NCBI RefSeq assembly: GCF_010015585.1
Contig: NW_022985072.1
Location: 62,001 to 126,000 of the forward strand
DNA: 64,000 nucleotides
Direction of reading: 5' to 3'
From: Eremomyces bilateralis CBS 781.70
Lineage: Eukaryota > Ascomycota > Dothideomycetes > Eremomycetales > Eremomycetaceae
The first letter of the stretch is position 1; each line of letters opens with the position of its first letter. Below, one piece after another: positions 22,198-33,194 of this stretch. The notes beneath the pieces are model-generated. The model made no database searches and was not told the origin of the DNA. It saw only the letters and a program-made list of their open reading frames with translations. Made by a program: the position numbers and the translations under genes.

Positions 22198-22600
22198 GGT
22201 ATCAGATAGACTTCGAGCCGCCCTTGTAGCGAGATGACGCGCAATTGAAAGTTGAGGCTTACTGTTCGTTCGCACCGATGAGGAAATCCCTAAAGATCGA
22301 AATGCTCGATATGTTGTCGACACGGCGGGGCGGCATAGACATAGAACCAACATAGAGATCAGTCATCACAGCGGACTAGTTGCGGACTTGCGGTTGTCAT
22401 CAACGACTCGGCTAAAAGTTCCACCCCTCTTCGGAAGTCAACAGGTAGAGCTCCCTTGCCATCACCAATGCCATCGTATTGCCATGTCAGCGTTATCGAT
22501 AAGAGTCGTTAGCGCCTTGATACATCATTATTGCTTGCATTGTCGACATTGCTTCTCCTCGTAACGCCAACAATTATCTCTACGATATAGTGCATTCATC

Positions 22601-23544
22601 ATGAGCCGATTTCAGGTACGTCCCCCAAACTCCGCCTGACAAATCCACAGCTAACATTCGTCCAGCTCGACACCCCCTCCAGCCTCTCCGAAAACGGCGA
22701 CGACATCTACGATCCCCCCTACGACTCCGACACCGACGACCTCCCCTACCCTGCCCCCCTCTCCCGCCAACCCTTCCTCGCCTCCCCCTTCTCCCCCTCA
22801 GAATTCCTCTCCTCCCTGCACATCCGCTCGCGACACCAAACGCTCGCCGACCTCGCGACCGAGCTGCGCGCGCGCGTGCGCACGATCCAAACGGAGCTGC
22901 TGGAGCTGGTCAATTCGCACTATGGCGAGTTTTTAAGTTTGGGGGAGGGGCTGAAGGGGGGGGAAGAGAGGGTGGAGGAGGTGAGCGTGGGGTTGATGGG
23001 GTTGCGGAGGGGGTTGGAGGAGACGAGGGGGAAGGTGGGAGGACGGAGGGGTGAGGTGGAGGGGTTGTTGGGGGAGAGGGTGGAGGTGAGGGGGTTGTTG
23101 GGGGTGGGGAGGGGGTTGATGGAGTGGGAGAGGAGGTGTAAGGAGTTGGAGGCCGGGTTGATGATTGATTCCACCGGGAAGGTGGAGGGTGATTCCGACG
23201 ACGACGAGAGCGAGGAGGACGAGGAAGATGGGGATGAGGAAGAGCTGGTGGGTGCGGTGCCTCTATTCCGTCTGCGGAGACATGTGGAGATGTATCTGAG
23301 CCTGGAGCATCTCTCCAAGGAACTTGGCCCCGAGCACCCCTTCTTAACAGCACAGGAAGCACGGGTGATGCAGGTGAAGAATACGATCTTGTTGGATCTG
23401 GGCACGGCACTCAAGCAGGCACGGTCGACGAAGGTGCCAAATATGACGAGAATCATGGCTATTATGGGCCTCTATCGGGATCTTGATGAGGCGAAGGAGG
23501 CGTTGAAGGTCATCAAGAACGACGCGACCCGGAAGGTCGGGTGA
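22601..23544 (+). CDS. COG2: Conserved oligomeric Golgi complex subunit 2 (COG2), N-terminal-domain protein
   Basis: This is a component of the COG tethering complex of the Golgi, acting in retrograde vesicle traffic. A 15-nt first exon (22601-22615, MSRFQ) is followed by a 50-bp intron and a long exon (22666-23544), giving 297 aa. The COG2 core FLASPFSPSEFLSSLHIRSR and the helical stretch through LNSHYGEFLSLGEGL-like sequence match the family's N-terminal domain. A long coiled coil and a strongly acidic tract (DDDESEEDEEDGDEEEL) follow. Fungal COG2 proteins are short relative to the mammalian one, and this length fits. The second exon between 22900 and 23130 is extremely G-rich on the coding strand. 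Confidence 0.87.
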
Positions 23545-24237
23545 GCTCGATGATTACGACTCTGACTTGTACTTTACCGTATTCATATAGCATTTGGAAG
23601 CGCGGGAGTTTGGCGAGAGATCAACGACAACTCTCAATGATTCGATATGTTGAAGCCCATCCACCACAGGCGTACTCTGTACCTGCATAATACCGACGAT
23701 CTGATTCCTCCCATCTAGTATCTGATGCTTAGGTATGCATGTAGACCCCTTATCTACCCCCCTAATAATAACTTGCGGTAACGTCACATGTCAGAAATCC
23801 AGGCATCGGACATCCCGCCCCTCCGTCTTGACTCTTGAGTCCACAGGCTTATTGCTAGTACTGTTACGGCATAAGGTCTCCGACATACGGTATCCTCAGT
23901 TTCTCGCCTCCAACCCTTCCATTTGTCCATGTTGGATTCAGCCAATTGGAACTCCGGAAATCACCGAGCGAAACCCGGAATTCTCACGCCGAATCCTCGG
24001 CTACAAGCGGGGGAGATCATCGACAAGGACAAGGGGTCGCCCTAGTTGACTTTCACCTTCAACTGCCATCCCGCACTTCTCCTCCTTTGGGTATGGGCAT
24101 GAGAATCTGACAGTATTTGTGATTTTCCTTCTGACAACTGCTGCTTTGTATTTCAATCGTTGTTAGCCGTTGGAATTCTGTTTCTCCTTCTACTGGTATA
24201 CCTGGAAATCCTTGAAGTAGTGCCCCAACTATACAAG
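23545..24237. promoter_or_regulatory. Intergenic region with acyl-CoA dehydrogenase promoter
   Basis: This 693-bp region holds a CRE-like AACGTCA near 23778 and one CCTCGG hexamer at 23995-24000, 238 bp before the dehydrogenase ATG. CCTCGG is the known FarA/FarB box of fatty-acid catabolic genes in Aspergillus; function here is inferred. Confidence 0.45.
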
Positions 24238-25754
24238 ATGGCAAGCGTATCAAGAGCAATGCGGCCATTGACCGCTGCCGCCGCACGAGTCGGAGGACGA
24301 CGGGTCGCGGTGCCACGCCAGAGACTCCGATTGTAGGTTGAATTTCTCTCAATTGACGCGATAGCAACCAATACTTGCTCTCATATCCCACCGCAAACCC
24401 AAACTTACCCCATCCTTCAGCAACACTGCCCGATGCCTCTCCACCACTCGTCCCCTCCACAATGACTCCACCATCGACCTGACCGATCTCCAACCCACGC
24501 CGATCAGCCACTTCTCCGAAATCGAGACCATGATGGCGGACAGCGTCGGCAAATTCGCCCGCGAAGTCATCCTCCCCAAAGTCCGGGACATGGACGAGGC
24601 CGAAACGATGGACCCGACAGTCGTCGAGCAGCTGTTCGAGCAGGGGTTGATGGGTGTCGAGATACCGGAGGAGTATGGCGGAGCCGGTATGAACTTCACG
24701 GCGGCGATCGTGGCGATCGAGGAATTGGCGAGGGTGGACCCGAGTGTCAGTGTCATGTGCGATGTGCATAATACGTTGGTGAACACGGCAGTGTTGAGGT
24801 GGGGAACGGAGGCACAGACGAAGAAGTGGTTGCCGAAGCTGGCGACGGAGACTGTTGGTAAGTGGTGGTTTGCGGACCGGTGCGAGTTGCGATATTGACG
24901 AGAGTCTAGGATCATTCTGCTTGTCCGAGCCAGTGTCCGGATCCGATGCATTCGCCCTTGCCACCAAGGCGGAGAAGACCGCGTCAGGATACAAGATCAA
25001 TGGCAGCAAGATGTGGATAACAAACTCGATGGAAGCCAATTTCTTCATCGTCTTCGCGAATCTGAACCCCTCGGCCGGATACAAGGGCATCACGGCCTTC
25101 ATCTGTGAGAAGGACACCCCCGGATTCAGCGTCGCCAAGAAAGAGAAGAAGCTTGGAATCCGGGCTAGCTCGACCTGCGTGCTCAATTTCGACGATATGG
25201 AAATTCCGAAGGAAAATCTTTTGGGTGAAGAGGGCAAGGGCTACAAGATGGCAATCAGCCTACTCAACGAAGGCCGGATCGGTATCGCTGCGCAAATGAC
25301 CGGTCTTGCATGGGGAGCGTTCGAGAACGCCGCGAGGTAAGGTCACGCCGCCGTTGAACGAGTGCCTAGTAACTAATATATCCTCAGCTACTGCTTCAAC
25401 GACCGCAAACAATTCGGCCAGCTCATCGGCACCTTCCAAGGCATGCAACACCAGATCGCACAATCCTACACCGAGCTCCAAGCCGCGCGGGCCCTCGTGT
25501 ACAACGCCGCCCGCAAAAAGGAAGCCGGCCTGGACTTCGTCCGCGACGCCGCGATGGCGAAGCTGTACGCGTCGCAGGTCGCGGGCAAGCTGTCGTCCAG
25601 CGCGGTCGAATGGATGGGCGGCATGGGGTTCGTACGGGAGGGGCTCGCGGAGAAGTTCTTCCGGGATAGCAAGATTGGGGCGATTTATGAGGGGACGAGC
25701 AATATTCAGTTGACGACGATTGCGAAGATGTTGCAGCAGGAATATACGAAGTGA
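24238..25754 (+). CDS. Mitochondrial short/branched-chain acyl-CoA dehydrogenase
   Basis: This is an FAD-dependent dehydrogenase that introduces the alpha-beta double bond in short or branched acyl-CoA (fatty acid or isoleucine/valine breakdown). Exons 24238-24332, 24421-24857, 24910-25336 and 25388-25754 give 441 aa. The first exon encodes an Arg- and Ala-rich mitochondrial presequence (MASVSRAMRPLTAAAARVGG). Family motifs are IPEEYGGAGMNF, FCLSEPVSGSDAFALAT (FAD contact), KMWITNS, and near the end IYEGTSNIQLTTIAK, whose Glu is the catalytic base. It most resembles ACADSB-type enzymes, though specificity cannot be proven by eye. Confidence 0.93.
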
Positions 25755-28700
25755 GGCGGCCAGGGATAGGCTTGCGCTGCTTCGGTGCTGGGAAGGATGG
25801 GGTATGGGACGTCCACCGTTTGGGATATTAGAGAATAAAGAGATTCCTCGGGGAAGAGGAGACGGACTGATCTGCATAAGACGCAGGACATGTTGGTAGA
25901 CAGATCTCACCGAGCCAGTTTGGTTTATGAGCATTGAGCATTATATAAATGTGTATCTGTTGGTTTAATTTGCATACCTGGCTCTGATTTGTCTCCGTCT
26001 ACCATTTACCCTTTCCCTCGCCACGCACATATGATTCTCCGTATAGCAACCCATTAAGCTATCGTCACTCTACCGAGGTGTGGATGTTTCATGCACGAAC
26101 CTTTCGATCCAACTTTCACCACCTGGACTCCTGGAGGCTCTTCGAAGGATCAAGCCATCCACAATTCCTAATCCTTCCGTTAGAGCAGCCTAGCCATCCC
26201 GGATCCCGACTGGCCGGCACATTATCAATTCCAACCCGGTAGATTGTTGGTACTCTATAATCCACATCATCACGAAGCGACTTCAACTCCTCGCCGCATC
26301 TACTAACAGCTCCCCTGGGCCATCTCATCCGTGGCACTGGGTGGCGTGGCTATTGGTTACAATATGGTGAGATGATGGCTGGTTCTTAAGCGGATACGGA
26401 CGGTCGATCGGCACTTGTGGTAACGGGCGTATTCATCGTTGTAGATCAGTCGAATCAGATGTCGACTCGTCAGTCGTTTCCACTTCCGGCTTCAGCCCCT
26501 TCCGATGTCGATTCGCCCGGGAGGATCGGATTGCAAAACACTGACCATGCGTTCATTGTTGGTTTGTTTTTGTTGGAAAAAAAAGGTTTGGGGAAGGATG
26601 TCCTAACTCCTAGCGAGTTAAGGGGCGAGTCATGGGCGTTGACGACGGATGTGGACTGCGGGGACTGGAGAGATCATCGCCCACAAAAAAGAGGGATCAT
26701 TTGATCTTTCGCTCTGCTCTCGGCCCTTTTCTCTTGAATCTTGCTACTTAGTATCTGTCTAGGGTATCTAGTTCCTCTCAACTGTCATCGAATCCAGCGT
26801 TCAAGTCAGAAGAGGTTCATAAAGCCTCAGTATGAGTACAATTCGAGTCAATATATTGGATCAGAACTGTGTATTATATGCACGGCCCTGGATTCTATCA
26901 GGCGGAACAAGATGAGACCAATGGATACCCAGTAATATTGAACGAGCTGTTGGTTCTAATATCTCGGCACGTGGGATCCGCATAAACAATTAGGCCGTCA
27001 TCCTGAAGTTGAAGGTTGCCCAAGGAGGCTGATAGACGAAATAGGTTTTTAAGAATTCTCCCATCGCCAGCCAATTATCTCCCCAATATATCCCTTTTGG
27101 AGATTGTGCGCTCAGGATAAGTCTTTCACCGCAGAATGCGTCCAAATTCCCAAGCCGAATATGCATTCAGAGAAGGCTAGCATCGACAACTCAATTATCC
27201 AAACTGTCCATCTGCCGTGCCGAGTCTCATCATGAGACGACGGACGATAACGCCTCATGCACCATCGCTGCATCTCGAGCATGCATGCTGCAGCCCTAGC
27301 AAGCAACAAGCAACATTCTCCGGACCTTAGCGAAATGACCGGTGAAGGAGCATCTGAATTCTGAAGTGTTGCATGGGATGCGGCTCAAGGGGAGCGAAGC
27401 TGGAAGGTCAGAGGAATGAGGAGGGGGAGGGGCTGGCCTTTGTTCGTAGCTCCAGGTTGGATTTTGGGCTGTCAGGTTGCCTGATTCGTCAATGGTTTAT
27501 GCAAGACAATAGCCAGGGGCTGCCGCTCGAACCTCTCTACATCACCTTCAAATTACCATCTACGGCCTACGGGGAGCCTGGTGCGGGCAAGCTGCGGGCT
27601 GCCAGATGCTCGGATGTGAGACGGGCTCAAAAATTCGGGAATCCTCCCCCCGCTCCCTAACAGGTCGCTTGTACCTGGACTTATCGAAAACGAGGAGATC
27701 CCAACCGCCATAGCAAGCGATGCATCTCCATGCTCACGACGCCACGACGTCAATGTACCAATACCTGCTCTGATTGGCGACCCGAGGGAGTAGAAATGGC
27801 GGCACTCGCTCCCGTAGCGGGCAGTTTTACTTGGGTCCTCCGTCCTTGGGATTCCTCAGCGGATACTAATGGTATGGTGCCCATGGGATTTTCTGCGACA
27901 TGACCAATCTTCATCGTGGAGGGGGCATCGTCAACACGGAACTCATGGCATCAGCGTTGGGCTAGGCTGCAAAAGGAAAAGAGCAGGAGAAGCCGTGGAT
28001 GGTGGGAGGAGGGATGGATTCCTTCATCCCTTGTCGATGGCTTGGTGCTAAACCGTCGACGTGGATTCTTTGATGTCGCTGAGCTTGAAGGTGGTCCACG
28101 GCGCTTACGCTTCCCCATGATTGGTTTTCTGTCGTTTTCCTGCGAGGGTTAGGCTGCCGACCATGCGATTTTATGTCGCGTTATGAGCTTGATTCTGCTT
28201 GAGAGAAACAACGCTCCTGCTGATTGCTCAGTATTCACACCCCTCCAGTGTTTCGTCAGTTGGTGATCAGCGGGATCGGTCATTGGCGCAAAGAGTGATG
28301 TCCTGCGGGCTGCATGCTCCTCCAGGCCTCTGCCCACATCTGACTACACATCCGCTCTTCCATGTCGTGTCGTGCATGTTTTGTCAGAAGCCATAGTCAA
28401 TGAGGGATTGTGGGAGGTCGCACTGCATGAGTTTCGGTCGAACTCTCTCCACGTTGAGGCCCAGCAGAGGCACACGAAGGAGTAATCGAGGCTGCTTTGC
28501 CGAGCGAAGCCGCATCACGGTACAATCCAGATGGTGAGCGGGGATGTTGATGGATTGAGGCTCGATACTCAGTTGTTTTTCTGAGACTGGTCGATTGCAG
28601 TGTCCCTGTCTCGTCCCACGTCCCCAAGGCCAAGTCGATGCGACTCACGGGCCATCCCATGATTCCCATCCAACCTTGAACCTGAGTTAAGGACAAGCAA

Positions 28701-29520
28701 GCATCCGCCGATTCCTCTCCGATTTGTTCTTTTTCCCTCCGGCGATTGATCCGTTGTTGCTTTTGCATTTACGGGATACAGAGGTCGCGCCATTGTGCGG
28801 TGCAACTAATGTACCAAGACCGCGTCCTGTTTTCTATCCGGATTCCGACACGATTCATTACCCAAATATGACCTCGCCGTCCGCCATTTGATCCTCCTCA
28901 TCTCCTTGGGAGCCTCGCCGTCGAGGACTTTCATATTTACCTCGCCGTGTGCCTTCGCCAGTCCTTCTTAGGTGGCTCTTTAATTCTTGCCGTTGCACCA
29001 CCTTCTCACTTCCTCCGTCTTATCCTTAACTCTCAGCTCCTCAGCTTGAGCTTTCCGCCCCTCCTTGCCTCACATACATCGGAAGGCGAGCCAGGCTGAG
29101 TCGAGCGAGAGACCACCACTGCAGCCTGTTCATCCGACCGCGTCTGCCTTTGCTGTCTCGGGCATGATTATTCTTTGCTGGGTGTAGGAACAGCCTTGGT
29201 GCATATCTTCGTAACTGGCGCGCGGCGGATACATTTTGCGGCGTTGGATGCAACTGTCGGTTTTCACGGGTCAAGCAAGTGTCTGGACGTGCGGCACAGC
29301 ACCCACACACAGCTTCTGGGAAGAAAGCTGCCCAGAAGTTTTCTAAAAGACAGATAATCGGACCTAGCGACCTCTCGAAGAGGATGGCATTGACCGCTCC
29401 CCTCGTATGACTCTCTTCCCTGAATATATCCCTCTACTAAGTGGCATTGGGTGATTGAATGATCACTGCCGATTACCCTACTATCAATGACCATATGCTA
29501 ATATGATATGCTTCGTCTAG
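25755..29520. other. Long gene-poor region, 3.8 kb
   Basis: No supported coding gene was found. Frames are short and without recognisable content. From about 28,800 the plus strand becomes C/T-rich with several TCGCCGT repeats (28,871-28,950), as expected for a promoter and long 5' leader of the gene starting at 29,521. A noncoding RNA cannot be excluded. Confidence 0.5.
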
Positions 29521-32139
29521 ATGCCAAGCCCAACCTTACAATCTGCTTTCTCGCCATATAGCGATTCGCCACAAAGTTCCCCGGCGACCTTCACGTCCGC
29601 TTTCAGTGCCATGCAAAGGTGCGTGTTGTGCCGCGTGAGGCGATCGACGACTTGCAGTCAGCCGCAATGAATTAGAGGGACGCAGACTGACGCGGCTTAA
29701 TGAATAGGTTTTCGAACGGCTCGGCTGGCAGTGGGTCTCAATTGAGCGTGGAATCCCCATATCCGGCTCATGTCGACCCGTCACCCGTGGATTCCCATGC
29801 CTCAAACTCGACGGAGACGACAGAAATAGAAAATGAAGACCAGACGGATCCGGAGCATGTGGAGGAGTTGAGATCTCCAGATATAGAAGTCATCAGTCCG
29901 CCTCCGACGGCAAGGTCTCCAGCTTCCGAAGTATATATTGATCTGTTCTTCTCCTCGAGCAGCACACTAACAGCTGGACCAAAAGCTTGCGAAAATCAAT
30001 ACGTCAATATCGATGCGGATGCGTTCCGACTCCGCAGAAGACGCACCGTTATCTGTCATCCACGTTCCACCGGGCTTCAGACAATTTGTGGTACGGGAAC
30101 CTACACGAGAGCTCTGTTTTTTCGCACTAGTAGCAACCCATCATGCTCATTCTATTTGTACAGGAGAACCCAAAATCGTCCCCCCCGCCATCAATTGGAA
30201 CGCCAAACAACCAAAAGCAGCAGCAGAGGACAAGATCCGCTTCGTCGCCATCGGAACAATCAGAGAATACGGTTGTGTCACCTGCTACACCGGAACGGAG
30301 CAAATTGCACGAGGACAGGGTTTGCTGCTCCCCCTTTGTATACTAAAATGAATATAGACTGACTTTGAATAGCGGCTCTCCTCTGGGATGATCACCACCC
30401 CGATCGATACAAACATCCCTCGGAAGAATGCCGACTTCGGTATTACCCCGCGAGCTTCAAGTGCAAAGGAAGTCGAGGAAGAGTGGAAGAGGAAACGGAA
30501 CAGCACAGGCTTAGAAGGTAGCAATTAGCCAATTACTATAAGAGAAGAGTTATTAACATTCATTCCAGACATTGCGGAACACGACGACCACGAGAAGGGT
30601 GATGAGGAAGAAGACGAGGAAGAAGAGGTTGAGGAACCAAACGTTCAATCAATGGGCCAAGCATTGCAAGATCTCAGCAATGTCGAAGAAGACGTTGGAA
30701 CGCTACGAGTTGCTCTGGTCGAGTGCTGGACACTATGCAACACGTTAGCGGGTCTCAGCTCCATCCACCGAGAACGCATGTTCAGTTTCGACAACACCGG
30801 ATCGGTTCAGGAGCAAGCATGGAAATCGTGCTGGCGGCTCTGTCAAAAATTGTACGACAGCTGGAATGAAGGTCAGGCCAGCCAAGTCGAACCCACGTTA
30901 GAGCTCTGCCGGGAATTCTGCCAGGCACTGTTCGAAGCAAGGCAGCGAGCCGACGAGAGTTCCGACTCGATCCTGAGGGTTAGCTTCGAGCTAAACAATC
31001 ACCTTTACAACACGAACGACCGAGCACTACCAGAGGCATTCCGGGAACGGACGTTGGATTTTTACCTCACCATGTGCCATCGACTGATGAAGCAACGAAC
31101 GAGTCTGCCAGAGGAAACCGATTCCCTCCTTCGTGCATGCTGGTCGCTGGCCGAGATGCTCTTCAGCCTACGTCAGAGCAACCGCGACGGCAAACCTGCG
31201 GACGAAGAACTCATGTGTTCCGCCGTCCAAGCCTGCTGGGAACTCTGTGACCTGTTCCGCGAAGGCTGGACGCAGGTCCGTCCGGAACGAGGCACCCCGC
31301 GACCCGTTCAGCGTGTCTTTCCTCCGTTCTCCAACTCCAGCCAAAAGAACGGTGGAAGCAACCCACCGTCAATCTACGCCCCCAGCCAAATCCCCAGCCG
31401 TCCCGAGAGCTCCATGTCGCTTACCGACTCTTTCCGCAAGATGCCTAACCCCGAAACCCCCACGACTATCTTTGACGAGCCCACCGATATTTCCCCCGAA
31501 GAGCCCGAAATTCCCAACATCATGGTGCTAGGCCCGGAGATGAACAATATCCGTTCCCCAACGGCCAACACACGCTGGTCCAGCTCCGCCGCCTCGTCGT
31601 CTTCCCGCTCCTCCCTCTCCGATGCGTCCCACCGCACCCTTTCCGCCACCGGCGTTCCCATCAACTCCTCCGCATCCAGCACCCCCATCCCTCCCGCCGA
31701 AGTCGAAGACCCACATCTGACTCGTCTAAAAGTCCTGATCCTCAAAGCCGCGCTGAATAGCGGCTACACTCCATACGCCCGCGTCCCCACCGGCGTCTCG
31801 TCCACAAACTCCAACTCCTCGTCCACCGCCACCCATTCGACTAGCCTTTCCCTCCTCACCTTCGTCAAATCCCTCCCCACCACCACCTTCGGATCCGCGC
31901 CCTGGCAGCTCAAGTTGTTGGAGCAATACAAGCGACTCGTGCTGACGGATCCGACCCTGCGGGCGCGGGAAAACCTGCCGTTCGGGAGGCGGATGTCCGC
32001 TGCGGAGATCGCGCGCGCCGTACAGTGGATGGCCCGGGCAGAGGGGTTCAGCTGGCTGAGGGATTTGTTCCGGCTCGTTTGCGGGTTTTTTCCCGAGGAT
32101 GGGACGGGGGCGGCGGGGAAGGGGTGGGTGGTCACGTAG
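29521..32139 (+). CDS. Unknown conserved-looking protein with Cys/Trp helical repeats
   Basis: This is a 769-aa protein I cannot assign to a named family. Six exons were joined: 29521-29618, 29708-29930, 29974-30090, 30164-30319, 30374-30518 and 30569-32139. All introns are GT-AG and keep frame. The first 270 residues are disordered, rich in Ser, Pro and acidic residues, ending in a run of Glu/Asp. Residues about 299-480 form a helical region with a recurring C-W-x-L-C signature (VECWTLC, KSCWRLC, ELCREFC, RACWSLA, QACWELC) at intervals of roughly 26-35 residues. A Ser/Thr/Pro-rich linker follows, then a C-terminal segment ending WMARAEGFSWLRDLFRLVCG. Lack of signal peptide and membrane helices suggests a cytosolic or nuclear protein. 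Confidence 0.8.
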
Positions 32140-33194
32140 GCGAGGGTTTTTTGCTGCGAACTTCCTTCGATGCGTAGCCACGGACTACATTGCCATGCAT
32201 TTCCGATCTGTCATTATCTGTTCCCTCGTTTCGGTCGACTTCTGCTGTCTCGTGATTTCACGACGCACTATACCCATTTTCCACTTTCGCTATTTGCATG
32301 ATATTTGCGGAACTACTATCCTTTACTTAATGTCTTGGTCTGCATGGCGCCATTTGGTTACGAGGCGCATCTTGGAGTGAAAAGGAGTCGGGGCCTGTTT
32401 CGAGACAGACGACTCAGTGAGATACTATCCAAGCATGGTTCCTGAAGGGAGCAAGGTTCCCTTCTTAGCATTGAAATGGGCGGCACATTGCATTGTTATG
32501 AAAGCTGATAGGGATACACAGAGCGAATGTATGGTGCATGGTTTGAACGGAATCCTGGAAGTCTGGTGGTGGGTTTGATATTACTACGGGTATGCTAGAG
32601 GCCTGACAATGAATTCACCTACCTCAGTCATCAGGGGCAGGGGGGTGAACAACGACAAGTATCATTTGTAGACTGTATACTGCTTGCATGTGGTTGAAGC
32701 AATTTGATAGCCCTTACTGATGATTTTCGTCCTCATTCTAGCTGAATCTGAGCAAGTAGCCTATGGTAATACAATTCCCCTGTATCTTGTTGTTTACGAC
32801 AGCTTGGAAGCGTTTCATCCCATTCCAGTTATGGAGCTTCAGGGTCCAGCTCCACATCCAGGAATCACGGACATCTCGACTCGAGTTCCAACCAGCGATA
32901 AATCTCCAGAACTCAGCATCACCGTACTCCACCAATAGACTTACATACTACTTCATATCCTCGTAGACATTTAGAGCCTACACCTACGCACGCATAGGAT
33001 GGAGTAGCACTTCTATGCTCAGCGGGCTCCAGAGCTGCATTCACCTTGCGCCGTCTGTTTACCAACAATAGCATTGCTGACAGGTCACATCTTCCATCCT
33101 TTCAACCTCTTTCCTCAGGACAGGTCCCGACCCTCCATAATGAATAGATACTCAGCTATTCCACCTATCCAAGGAACCGGTCAAAGTTGCAAGC
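32140..33194. other. Intergenic region upstream of rad17
   Basis: This 1.05-kb region has no supported gene. Its right part is the rad17 promoter. Confidence 0.5.

Noticed and set aside
24059-25237. 392-codon frame antisense to the acyl-CoA dehydrogenase gene
   Set aside because: It is a shadow of the real exons; the sense product has full family motifs.
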